A DNA stretch of 64,000 nt, taken from positions 1 to 64,000 of the forward strand of contig NZ_KV823286.1 in NCBI RefSeq assembly GCF_001815905.1. Direction: 5' to 3'. A program made the translations under genes and the position numbers. This DNA is from Brevibacterium sp. HMSC07C04 (lineage in GTDB: Bacteria > Actinomycetota > Actinomycetes > Actinomycetales > Brevibacteriaceae). Position 1 is the first letter of the stretch, and each line of letters starts with the position of its first letter. Positions 33,831-40,663 of the stretch are shown here, piece by piece. Under the pieces are notes generated by a model. It saw nothing but the letters and a program-made list of their open reading frames with translations. It had not been told where the DNA came from and did not search any database.

Positions 33831-33883
33831 CTTCCCACTTAACTTCCCACTCAGCATAACACCGTGGGAAGTTAAGTGGGAAG
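33831..33883. promoter_or_regulatory. Palindromic operator of the AlbA_2 regulator, upstream copy
   Basis: A perfect 20-bp inverted repeat (CTTCCCACTTAACTTCCCAC, 33831-33850, with 33864-33883) around a 13-nt spacer that contains TATGCT on the minus strand (33853-33858), a fitting -10 box. Four GTGGGAAG half-sites are arranged as two pairs 12 bp apart. A degenerate fifth unit (GGGAAGTT) lies at about 33889-33896. Confidence 0.8.
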
Positions 33884-33943
33884 ATTGCGGGAAGTTGGGT
33901 AGGAGGTGCGGCAGTACGAGGTCAGCCGAGGTATTCGTTCAAG

Positions 33944-34099
33944 ATGGTGTTGCCTTTGACGTCATCAGCCGACGTCGCCGAGGCGCTCGACCGGCCCGTT
34001 TCCTCGATTGCGACCACGTCGGTCATCACGGTCAACCGCAGCGACATCAACCGATACCTCGTATCGACCTTCGTGGCCACGGCGGGGGAGTCTGCTTAG
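33944..34099 (+). pseudogene. Possible remnant coding fragment
   Basis: A 51-codon plus-strand frame that reads like the tail of a protein (SSADVAEALDRPVSSIATTS, then NRSDINRYLVSTFVATAG) and overlaps the permease stop by a few bases. No ribosome site or family was recognised. It may be the 3' end of a lost gene or chance. Confidence 0.25.
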
Positions 34100-35055
34100 G
34101 CCTTCTGGCGGCGTGCGCCAATTGCAGTCAGGGCAAGCCCTGCGACAATCCACGCCATGAGCACCCACGGGGACATTCCCAGGCCGCTGCCGTCGAAATA
34201 CGCGGCTGAGCGGAGGAATGTGCCTGCAGCCCCCACAGGCATGAGCTGTCCGAAAGTGCCCCAGCCGGCCGGCAACCACTGCGGCCCGGCAGCGAAACCG
34301 GACAGTGGGTTCGACACGAACAGCATGAGTACAGCACCGATTCCCAGTCCCGCAAAGCCCAGGACAGAGAACAGGCCGAGCACAGTGCTGGATATCGCGA
34401 GGATGCCGAGCGTCAGGCCCGACCACAGCAGCCAGAAGCTGCCGTCGACCGCGTGGAACCACGGCTGCAGAATCGCGGCGGCAACAAGCCCGCCGAGGAC
34501 AGCCACGCCGACTGCACCCAAGGTGCGCTTACCGGCCGACTTCAGCTGAGTGGCCAACAGAACTGCCGAAGCCATACCGCCGAAGATGAGCGGAAGCAGT
34601 GCTGAAGACAGTCCCACGCCCTGCGGGTCCTCCGATGTCATGGGCGCAACATCGTTAACGGTGACCTCTTGGCCTTCTGCCTTCAGCTGGGTGGCCATGC
34701 CATTCAGTGCTGCGGCATAGGGAGCTCCAGCACCGCTGGCAATCGTGATGGTCGTGCCGGTTGGGCTGGCGGCGACTGCGCCGACGGTCTCACGGTTCTT
34801 CACTCTGTCTTCGGCATCTTCTGGGCTCGAAGCGTCGACAACTGTGAACGCGCCGGACTTCTCGATCTTCTGCGTCATGGCGGCCTTGACGGGTTCTGGC
34901 GCAGACACGGCTAGGGGAATGTCGTGGGCGCCCGAATTGATGGCCGGGGTGAGGAATGCCAACAGCATGAGTGCGATGACGGTGCTCACCAGTCCGGTGA
35001 TGGCGGTGGGGCCGAGCTTACGACGGCCCTCCTTGTTCTGTGCGGTGTCTGGCAT
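34096..35055 (-). CDS. Membrane protein, ABC-2/YhgE-like permease
   Basis: A 319-residue protein with one N-terminal membrane helix (about 17-40), an extracytoplasmic domain to about 155, and six further helices to the C terminus. This is the topology of YhgE/Pip-like and ABC-2 permeases. ATG follows TTAGGAG. The divergent TetR gene and the palindrome between them indicate that TetR represses it. No ATPase gene is adjacent. Confidence 0.8.
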   Translation of the reverse strand: MPDTAQNKEGRRKLGPTAITGLVSTVIALMLLAFLTPAINSGAHDIPLAVSAPEPVKAAMTQKIEKSGAFTVVDASSPEDAEDRVKNRETVGAVAASPTGTTITIASGAGAPYAAALNGMATQLKAEGQEVTVNDVAPMTSEDPQGVGLSSALLPLIFGGMASAVLLATQLKSAGKRTLGAVGVAVLGGLVAAAILQPWFHAVDGSFWLLWSGLTLGILAISSTVLGLFSVLGFAGLGIGAVLMLFVSNPLSGFAAGPQWLPAGWGTFGQLMPVGAAGTFLRSAAYFDGSGLGMSPWVLMAWIVAGLALTAIGARRQKA

Positions 35056-35077
35056 GACTTCTCCTAACTAAGCGGAG

Positions 35078-35089
35078 CGGAGCGCTCCG
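35078..35089. promoter_or_regulatory. Candidate TetR operator
   Basis: CGGAGCGCTCCG is a perfect 12-bp palindrome between the divergent permease and TetR genes. A second related half-site (GCTCCGG) lies at about 35109-35115. A TATATA box just upstream on the minus strand places the palindrome at the permease transcript start, fitting repression. Confidence 0.6.
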
Positions 35090-35116
35090 TATATAATCGG
35101 ATCATACTGCTCCGGT

Positions 35117-35122
35117 TATAAT
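35117..35122 (+). promoter_or_regulatory. -10 box of the TetR gene
   Basis: TATAAT lies 22 bp before the ATG at 35145, with an AGGAGG ribosome site between. Confidence 0.55.
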
Positions 35123-35144
35123 GATTGCAAACTTAGGAGGTCAG

Positions 35145-35699
35145 ATGAGGTCAGATGCTCAGCAGAATCGCGAAGTGATTCTGGGTGTTGCGCGCACACT
35201 TTTCGCAGAACAGGGTGCAAACGTGTCCTTGCGCTCCATCGCGGCTCAGGCGGGCGTTGGGATCGCAACCCTGTACCGGCACTTTCCTGCGCGAGGTGAC
35301 CTCCTCCTCGCCCTTGGTCTGGAGATGAGCGCCAAAGCGCTCGCCGCGATGGACCGTGCGCTGGAGTGTTGGGATGCTGACCCGGAAGCGGCCTGGCGCG
35401 GCTTCATTGTCGAGGTGGTCCGCACCCAGGTGAGCGCTCAGCTGGTGTCCGTAGCCGAAGCTGATCAGGAGTTCGCCGAATCGGAGCGGGTAGCGGCGGT
35501 TCGCGCTGAACGACTGGCGCAATTTGACCCGATTCTCGTGCGGGCCCGAGAAGCGGGCTTGATCGGCGATATCGATGCAATGCGTCTTGTTGCTGGAATC
35601 GCTGCGGCTACCCGCCCCCTTCCGTCGTTCGTTGAGGAGCAGATCCCGGATCTGCACGAGTGGCTGGTTGAAGCCTTCATTCGCGGAATCCGACCGTAG
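35145..35699 (+). CDS. TetR-family transcriptional regulator
   Basis: A 184-residue repressor. The N-terminal helix-turn-helix is VSLRSIAAQAGVGIATLYRH followed by F, the TetR hallmark; the rest is the helical ligand domain. ATG 35145 is fixed by TTAGGAGG seven bases before it; an upstream ATG (35121) lies in the -10 box. It is divergent from the permease and probably controls it and itself through the CGGAGCGCTCCG palindrome. Confidence 0.9.
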   Translation: MRSDAQQNREVILGVARTLFAEQGANVSLRSIAAQAGVGIATLYRHFPARGDLLLALGLEMSAKALAAMDRALECWDADPEAAWRGFIVEVVRTQVSAQLVSVAEADQEFAESERVAAVRAERLAQFDPILVRAREAGLIGDIDAMRLVAGIAAATRPLPSFVEEQIPDLHEWLVEAFIRGIRP

Positions 35700-35815
35700 G
35701 GTCTGGGCCGGTGGAGGTGCCGGTCTGGCTCGGGCAGTGCGCACGAGGTGAGCCGTGCGAACTGAGCGGCACTAGGAGGCGGGCGGCGTCTAGTCAACCA
35801 ACTAAACCCCAACAA

Positions 35816-35853
35816 AAAGTCCCGGGACATCGAGTGAACGATGTCCCGGGACT

Positions 35854-35855
<2 letters not shown>
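35816..35855 (-). terminator. Terminator of tRNA-Leu
   Basis: A 16-bp stem (AAGTCCCGGGACATCG and its complement) around a 6-nt loop begins right at the tRNA 3' end and runs into a T-run (minus strand). It is closely similar to the hairpin after tRNA-His. Confidence 0.85.
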
Positions 35856-35938
<83 letters not shown>

Positions 35939-36060
35939 GGGCGAACCCAGCATACAAGACCGCGATCCAGCATCGACGGGCTCGAGGTGTGTTCGCCGTG
36001 ACGAGCTGGCGTCTTAGGCGAGCCACTGAGGTGGGGAAGCGGCTCGGGTGTTGCCGCCGG

Positions 36061-36528
36061 TCAGTCGATGCCGAGCTCGCGGCGCAGACGTTCCACGTGT
36101 CCCTTGGCGCGCACGTTGTACTGCGCGACTTTCACGGTGCCTTCTTCATCCAGCACGATCGTGGAGCGGATAACACCCTGGACGATCTTGCCGTAGTTCT
36201 TCTTTTCGCCGAACGCACCCCATTCGGTCATGACCTGCTTGTCCGGGTCGGACAGCAGCTGGAAGTTCAGGCCTTCCTTTTCCACGAACTGGGCGAGTTT
36301 TTCCGGTTTGTCCGGCGAAACCCCAAGCACTGTGTAGCCGGCTGATTTCAGTGATGACAGGCTGTCGCGGAAGTCACACGCCTGCGTGGTGCAGCCGGGA
36401 GTCATCGCTCGCGGGTAGAAGTAGACGATGACGGGCGTGCCGCGCAGATCCGAGAGGGTTACGTCCTTACCCGTGTGGTCGGTCAGGGTGAAATCCGGTG
36501 CGGTGTCGCCGATCTCCAGTCGGGTCAT
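36061..36528 (-). CDS. bcp: Thioredoxin-dependent peroxiredoxin (Bcp)
   Basis: A 155-residue peroxiredoxin of the Bcp/PrxQ group, reducing hydroperoxides at the expense of thioredoxin. Peroxidatic C46 and resolving C51 stand in TPGCTTQACDFRD, the two-Cys arrangement of atypical PrxQ. VLGVSPDKPEKLAQF and KNYGKIVQGVIRST are family segments. ATG is preceded by GAAGGGAAGG. Divergent from the DUF3618 gene. Confidence 0.95.
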   Translation of the reverse strand: MTRLEIGDTAPDFTLTDHTGKDVTLSDLRGTPVIVYFYPRAMTPGCTTQACDFRDSLSSLKSAGYTVLGVSPDKPEKLAQFVEKEGLNFQLLSDPDKQVMTEWGAFGEKKNYGKIVQGVIRSTIVLDEEGTVKVAQYNVRAKGHVERLRRELGID

Positions 36529-36647
36529 GGCCTTCCCTTCGTTACGGGGCGTAAGTTCTGCGTCTCATTCTGCCACCTGCCGCTCAGTGTCAGTCGGTCA
36601 CGGTAAGCTCGGGTGGGTAAGCAGACTTCCGAAGAAAAGGAATGCGC

Positions 36648-36935
36648 GTGAGCAACGTCTACACCTCGGACATCACTGTCGACAACGCTTCGAAGGCACA
36701 GCTCGAAGAATCCATCCGGCTGCGCGAACAGCGCTTGGCCGCCAATATCGACACCCTGGTGGGCGAAGTCCACCCCAAAGCCATTGCGGCTCGTGCCAGC
36801 AACCGAGTCAAGGGCGCTGCCGTCAACTCGGATGGTTCGGTCCGCGCTGACACCGCGGCACTTGTCGGCGGGTTGGTGTTGAGTGCTGCGTCGATCATTG
36901 CTCTGGGCATCGTCCGCAGCCAGCGCAAGTACTGA
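36648..36935 (+). CDS. DUF3618 family membrane-anchored protein
   Basis: A 95-residue protein: a charged helical N-terminal part (LEESIRLREQRLAANIDTL) matching DUF3618, and one C-terminal membrane helix (GGLVLSAASIIALGIV). The GTG start at 36648 is six bases after AAAGGA; the ATG at 36642 is too close to it. DUF3618 proteins are common in Actinobacteria; the function is unknown. Confidence 0.78.
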   Translation: MSNVYTSDITVDNASKAQLEESIRLREQRLAANIDTLVGEVHPKAIAARASNRVKGAAVNSDGSVRADTAALVGGLVLSAASIIALGIVRSQRKY

Positions 36936-36953
36936 TCGGCAAGCACAAACTGT

Positions 36954-37307
36954 ATGTCTGATACGTCGCAAGCTCGGCCGGCGGCAGAAACCGCTGGCGA
37001 GCTTCCCATCCGCATGCTCCACGACCGCCTGCTGGTGGAACCTGACAAAGAGGCGGGGGAGCGCAAATCCTCCGCCGGTATTGTCATTCCCGCCACAGCG
37101 GCGATGGGCAAGCGGTTGGCGTGGGGAACGGTTGTGGCTACGGGCCCGAATGTGCGGCAAGTCAGCCTGCACGACACAATTCTGTTCGATCCAGAAGATC
37201 GTGCTGAGGTCGAACTCGACGGTTTGCTGTACACACTTCTGCGCGAACGCGATATTCACGCGATCTCGCAGACCGTGGGTGAGGACAGCACCGGCCTGTA
37301 CCTGTGA
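36954..37307 (+). CDS. GroES-like co-chaperonin family protein
   Basis: A 117-residue protein with the cpn10 fold: IRMLHDRLLVEPDK and SSAGIVIPATAA, with a mobile loop (GERKSSAGI), and VVATGPNVRQ at the roof hairpin position. It has an N-terminal extension of about 18 residues. It is encoded alone, without groEL, so whether it caps a chaperonin is unclear. It follows the DUF3618 gene by 18 bases and may share its transcript. Confidence 0.85.
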   Translation: MSDTSQARPAAETAGELPIRMLHDRLLVEPDKEAGERKSSAGIVIPATAAMGKRLAWGTVVATGPNVRQVSLHDTILFDPEDRAEVELDGLLYTLLRERDIHAISQTVGEDSTGLYL

Positions 37308-37504
37308 CCGCGGGCTTGGCTGGCCAACTGCCCAAGTTGCCAGCCGGTCAAGCGGTAGCTTGGGGCAGCTGCCTGCTTGCCTCCCACGCACAGCGCACGA
37401 TGCGCCCGTCGGCCAAGTTCTGTGCGGTTAGTCACAAAGCCCGTATGCGGGCGAATCTCAATTTCCCACCGCCAGAAGATGTGTGTATAGTTAACTCTCG
37501 TTGC

Positions 37505-37577
37505 GCACCTCTAGCTCAATTGGTAGAGCAACTGACTCTTAATCAGTGGGTTCCGGGTTCGAGTCCCGGGGGGTGTA
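37505..37577 (+). tRNA. tRNA-Lys (CUU anticodon)
   Basis: A 73-nt tRNA with D-arm GCTCAATTGGTAGAGC, anticodon stem ACTGA/TCAGT with loop CTCTTAA (anticodon CTT), and T-arm CCGGG/CCCGG with TTCGAGT. The CCA end is not encoded (CGA follows). Confidence 0.92.
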
Positions 37578-37586
37578 CGAAAACAC

Positions 37587-37623
37587 GGCCCTGACCAGTA
37601 GAAATGCAGGTCAGGGCCTTTTT
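37587..37623 (+). terminator. Terminator of tRNA-Lys
   Basis: A 10-bp stem GGCCCTGACC (37587-37596) pairs with 37609-37618, followed by TTTTT. Confidence 0.88.
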
Positions 37624-37800
37624 GATGCTCGGTTGCCGGGTCGCTTGTCCCGCGTTTACCTAATCTTTTGAATCACTGGTCGCGTCTTCCCGAGAGCTCT
37701 CGGGTGCGCAGACATGGCGGGCGTCTCGTGGAGCTTTTGCACGTAAAACGCTCCTGTTACGGCAGTGCTTGAAAGCTCGAGCAGAGCGAAGGCTGTCGAA

Positions 37801-37806
37801 TAAGCT
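37801..37806 (+). promoter_or_regulatory. Leaderless promoter of the RelA/SpoT-like gene
   Basis: TAAGCT lies 6 nt before the GTG start at 37813; no ribosome-binding sequence is visible. Confidence 0.6.
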
Positions 37807-37812
37807 GGCAAC

Positions 37813-38370
37813 GTGGCATCGCATGAAAGACCGTCTAAGACCAGCGTCCGGAAAGCAGGGTCGAAGATCCGGAAGTTCCGCAGCGGTGAGGCTAGTCAAG
37901 CGGAATTTGAGGAAGCTCTCGAAACTGTGCGAGTCTTTCGCTCTCAGTTTGCCGGCCCGCTTCTGAGGGTCACCAACAGTGTGAGTGGCATTGCATCGGG
38001 ATCTGGAATTGATGCCCAGGTGACGCAGCGGCTTAAGCGGGAGCAGACGATCGTAGAAAAGCTAGGCGATCGTGAGAAGGGGCTGGACCTGTCCCGCATG
38101 CAGGACATCGGAGGATGCAGAATCCTGGTTAGCGACATCGCGGAGGTGCGGACTGTAGAAGCCGCGATCCTCGACGCCTGGGGAGTCCAGGTCGCGGACA
38201 CCGGTGACCACCCTGTTCAGATTCTGGCGCGAAACTTGGCCGAAATATACCGCCTCGAAGAAGAGCAGAAGCACGTTCCGCTAGACTTGATCACCATCGC
38301 AAACGACCAGATCGCTGAAGTGAACAAGCTGCTCACCGCGAGCATTGAAAAGCAGGAGGGCGCGTCATGA
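37813..38370 (+). CDS. RelA/SpoT-like protein lacking the second half of the synthetase domain
   Basis: A 185-residue protein related to (p)ppGpp synthetase domains of small alarmone synthetases. RLKREQTIVEKL (73-84) and MQDIGGCRILV (96-106) match the substrate-binding first half. After LDAWGVQV (about 127) the expected GYRA..H and ExQxRT segments are missing, and the chain continues into a helical tail (IYRLEEEQKHVPLDLI). There is no frameshift: the frame is continuous, as if about 100 residues were deleted. Synthesis of (p)ppGpp is therefore unlikely. It is co-translated with the next gene (ATGA overlap). Confidence 0.75.
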   Translation: MASHERPSKTSVRKAGSKIRKFRSGEASQAEFEEALETVRVFRSQFAGPLLRVTNSVSGIASGSGIDAQVTQRLKREQTIVEKLGDREKGLDLSRMQDIGGCRILVSDIAEVRTVEAAILDAWGVQVADTGDHPVQILARNLAEIYRLEEEQKHVPLDLITIANDQIAEVNKLLTASIEKQEGAS

Positions 38371-38630
38371 ACAACATCAATCATTTCCTGCTTGTGTTTG
38401 ACCATGCCCAGGACAAGCTCATCATGCAGGAGTCGTTCGGAACCGATGCGGAGCGGGCAATGGAGGAATACGCAAAGCTCGAGACGGAATACCGCAACTC
38501 GGTGTCTACTGACATTGTTTTGGTCGGGTCAGATTCCCTTGAAACAGTGAAGGCAACGCACAGCACCTACTTCACCGGTTTTGCAGCAGCAAGCGGAGCA
38601 GATGGCCTGCTCGAGACGCTGAGACGGTAA
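38367..38630 (+). CDS. Small partner protein of the RelA/SpoT-like gene
   Basis: An 87-residue soluble protein (NHFLLVFDHAQDKLIMQESF, later VLVGSDSLETVKATHSTYF). It overlaps the RelA/SpoT-like gene by four bases, so the two are produced together. Small genes next to toxic alarmone synthetases often encode antitoxins; that role here is an inference from position only. No known domain is recognised with certainty. Confidence 0.75.
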   Translation: MNNINHFLLVFDHAQDKLIMQESFGTDAERAMEEYAKLETEYRNSVSTDIVLVGSDSLETVKATHSTYFTGFAAASGADGLLETLRR

Positions 38631-38676
38631 TGAGTGGCAGCTGAGCCGAAACTGTTCGGTAGGGGAAGAGCGCCCG

Positions 38677-38793
38677 ATGTCAGAATTCGAGGACGTCAAT
38701 AGGTGCTTCGAGCCAATGTATCGCGTCTTTTATTCGTTGCTGCCGAAGCGAGTGGACGTGAGTCTGTTGTGGACGAGGCTGGGCTGGCCCTAG
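38677..38793 (+). CDS. Small ORF ending at the IS junction
   Basis: A 38-codon frame starting ATG after AGGGGAAG (SEFEDVNRCFEPMYRVFYSL). Its TAG stop is formed by the TA target duplication and the first IS base, and would also be a stop in the uninterrupted site. It could be a third gene of the RelA/SpoT-like operon or a remnant. Confidence 0.35.
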   Translation: MSEFEDVNRCFEPMYRVFYSLLPKRVDVSLLWTRLGWP

Positions 38794-38803
38794 GGCGTGT
38801 CTC

Positions 38804-39355
38804 TTATATGCGTAACCAGACCAGAATCGCCGCAAGCACCACTCCCGCGCGATACGTGACCGCGAGCTTGTCATAACGCGTCGCAAGCCCGCGCCACTGC
38901 TTCATCAACCCAAAGGCCCGCTCGACCACGTTGCGGTCTTTGTACAGCTCCGCATCAAACCCGGGCGGTCGCCCGCCAGCACGACCCTTACGCTTCCTGG
39001 CAGCGATCTCATTAGACTTCTCCGGAATCACCGCGGCGATGCCGCGCTCACGCAGATACGCGCGGTTCACCCGTGACGTGTACCCGCGATCAGCAAGCAA
39101 CGCATCAGGGCGCGTCCGCGCCTGCCCGCACCCAATTCTCGGGACCCGAATATCGCCGAGGACTTCCTGCAACATCGCGCCATCATGGCGTTGCCCGCCC
39201 GTCACCACAATCGACAGCGGCCGGCCATGCCCCTCGACAGCAAAATGTACCTTCGTGCTCAACCCTCCGCGTGATCTCCCGATCCCGTGACCTGCCGGTT
39301 CAATCTCGCATAACGGCAGATTCTTGTAATTCGATAGAGCCCCCTGTGTCCTGAT
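38804..39355 (-). CDS. IS5-family transposase, C-terminal part (OrfB)
   Basis: The C-terminal DDE half: HGIGRSRGGLSTKVHFAVEG, then LLADRGYTSR (second Asp region) and DRNVVERAFGLMKQWRGLAT with the catalytic Glu (the Y-(2)-R-(3)-E type signature). It has no convincing start of its own; it is read by frameshifting from OrfA around the run of five G (minus strand, 39340-39344). The upstream limit given is approximate. Confidence 0.85.
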   Translation of the reverse strand: MRTQGALSNYKNLPLCEIEPAGHGIGRSRGGLSTKVHFAVEGHGRPLSIVVTGGQRHDGAMLQEVLGDIRVPRIGCGQARTRPDALLADRGYTSRVNRAYLRERGIAAVIPEKSNEIAARKRKGRAGGRPPGFDAELYKDRNVVERAFGLMKQWRGLATRYDKLAVTYRAGVVLAAILVWLRI

Positions 39356-39713
39356 CAGGGCGCGGCAGGTTCGTACCGTGCTGATGAGCACGGTTGATCG
39401 TCGCGTCGATTGACACGTTCCAGTCAATGTCGCCCACTGCATCGGCCTCGGCGAGGATGTGCGCGAATACGCGGTCCCAGGTGCCGTCGGTTGCGTAGCG
39501 GCGATGCCGCTTCCACACCGTCTGCCAGGGACCATACCGGTCGGGGAGATCTCGCCACGGGATTCCGGTGCGGTACCGGTAGATGATGCCCTCTACAACG
39601 CGGCGGCTATCACCAAACGGGCGGCCTTTACGGCCCTCATTCGTTGGCAGAAGTGGTTCAACTCGCTCCCACTGTGCATTCGTGAACTGCGTAAATCTAG
39701 ACCGTTGTGACAC
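39300..39713 (-). CDS. IS5-family transposase, N-terminal part (OrfA)
   Basis: A 137-codon frame with the IS5 N-terminal domain (NAQWERVEPLLP, YRYRTGIPWRDLPDRYGPWQ and VSIDATINRAHQ with the first catalytic Asp). The start is GTG 39713. It overlaps OrfB; the downstream frame is +1 (equivalently -2) relative to OrfA, unlike the -1 shift usual in the family, so an indel in the G-run is possible. Confidence 0.85.
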   Translation of the reverse strand: MSQRSRFTQFTNAQWERVEPLLPTNEGRKGRPFGDSRRVVEGIIYRYRTGIPWRDLPDRYGPWQTVWKRHRRYATDGTWDRVFAHILAEADAVGDIDWNVSIDATINRAHQHGTNLPRPDQDTGGSIELQESAVMRD

Positions 39714-39775
39714 ACCTCAATCATGCTCGAGCACAGGCCCACAATTAGGAGACACGCCCTAGAAGCTGACGATGC

Positions 39776-39807
39776 GGAGCGTCCCGTCTTTCCTGACGGG
39801 ACGCTCC
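39776..39807. terminator. Hairpin terminator beyond the IS
   Basis: A 13-bp stem GGAGCGTCCCGTC (39776-39788) pairs with 39795-39807 around TTTCCT. It probably ended the RelA/SpoT-like operon before the IS inserted, and also serves the convergent gene starting at 40335. Confidence 0.75.
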
Positions 39808-39813
39808 ATTTGC

Positions 39814-40335
39814 TCAGTCGGAAACGACCCGCGTTTGCCCTCCATTCCTGAACCTCACCGTGCCCAAGGGCGGCAGGTTCCACCCATGAAGGATGTGGCT
39901 GAGTGCTCGACTGGGCGACTGCGCATTCTGCAGACGCTGAAGCCAGGGCCGCCAGGCATCAGCGTTGAGCCGAAAATCCGGGTAAGGATAGCCGAACCAC
40001 TGTTTAAAAAGATGGCCGTGTACGGCTTCCTGCAATTCGCCCTGTTTTCGCGCGCCTGACAGCAGCTCAGCAAGTAGGAAGTACTGGATCGGACTGAAAC
40101 CGGCATTGTGCAGTTCTGCGGCAGTGTCCTTCCAAGATTGAGGGACGCGCGTACCGCCCTTGACGACGCTGCCTGCAATGAAATTCATAATCGTCGCCCC
40201 TGGGAACGCAGGGCAGTGGTCGAGCATATAGCGAGACCACAGGGGGCGATCAGCTTCAGGGACTTCGCCCCAACCATCCGCAGGGTCGACGTCGTGAGGA
40301 TTTCCTGTACCGGTGTTGCCATGGTGAGTAGACAT
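39814..40335 (-). CDS. Hypothetical protein
   Basis: A 173-residue soluble protein rich in Trp, His and Pro (PLWSRYMLDHCPAFPG, KQWFGYPYPDFRLNADAW). The frame is open far upstream, but that part is antisense to the lipoprotein gene; ATG 40335 follows AAGGAA and is taken as the start. No family is recognised. Confidence 0.65.
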   Translation of the reverse strand: MSTHHGNTGTGNPHDVDPADGWGEVPEADRPLWSRYMLDHCPAFPGATIMNFIAGSVVKGGTRVPQSWKDTAAELHNAGFSPIQYFLLAELLSGARKQGELQEAVHGHLFKQWFGYPYPDFRLNADAWRPWLQRLQNAQSPSRALSHILHGWNLPPLGTVRFRNGGQTRVVSD

Positions 40336-40663
40336 GGGAATGTTCCTTACCGGATCCCGGTGCGTCTGCGCGCAGAGATCCATCGACTTGCATGAACGTT
40401 TGCTCATGCCGGTTCTTCCCCTGGGGCACCCCACTCGATGGAGAGGGTTGCCGTGCAGCCAGCCAGGTACTGAAAGCTGCAACTCTTGAACCAGCGAACA
40501 ACATACTGGAGCTGCAGAAATTTCGGCCGGAATCGGTAACAAATCGTCACAGACATTTTCGTGGTCGGCGGACTGTCCTTCTGAGCGCACCGTTCTGTGG
40601 TCAGTACAGCTAGACTTCCTCTGAACGTTCAAACCAGGAAACAGGTGAAAGGCGCGGCCCGCA
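40336..40663. other. Intergenic region upstream of the LppM-like gene
   Basis: A 328-bp gap between divergent genes. TAGACT at 40611-40616 is a likely -10 box for the lipoprotein gene (transcript start about 45 nt before its start codon). No other feature is seen. Confidence 0.55.

Larger units (their letters stand above)
38793..39759. mobile_element. IS5-family insertion sequence
   Basis: A 967-bp element bounded by inverted repeats GGGCGTGTCTC (38793-38803) and GAGACACGCCC (39749-39759), flanked by TA on both sides (38791-38792, 39760-39761), i.e. CTA/TAG context. It carries a two-frame DDE transposase on the minus strand. It is inserted between the RelA/SpoT-like operon and the hairpin at 39776 that probably was its terminator. 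Ends and frames look complete. Confidence 0.9.

Noticed and set aside
32262-33883. CRISPR array
   Set aside because: The 12-bp units are inverted and direct operator-like repeats without unique spacers of regular size, and no cas genes are present.
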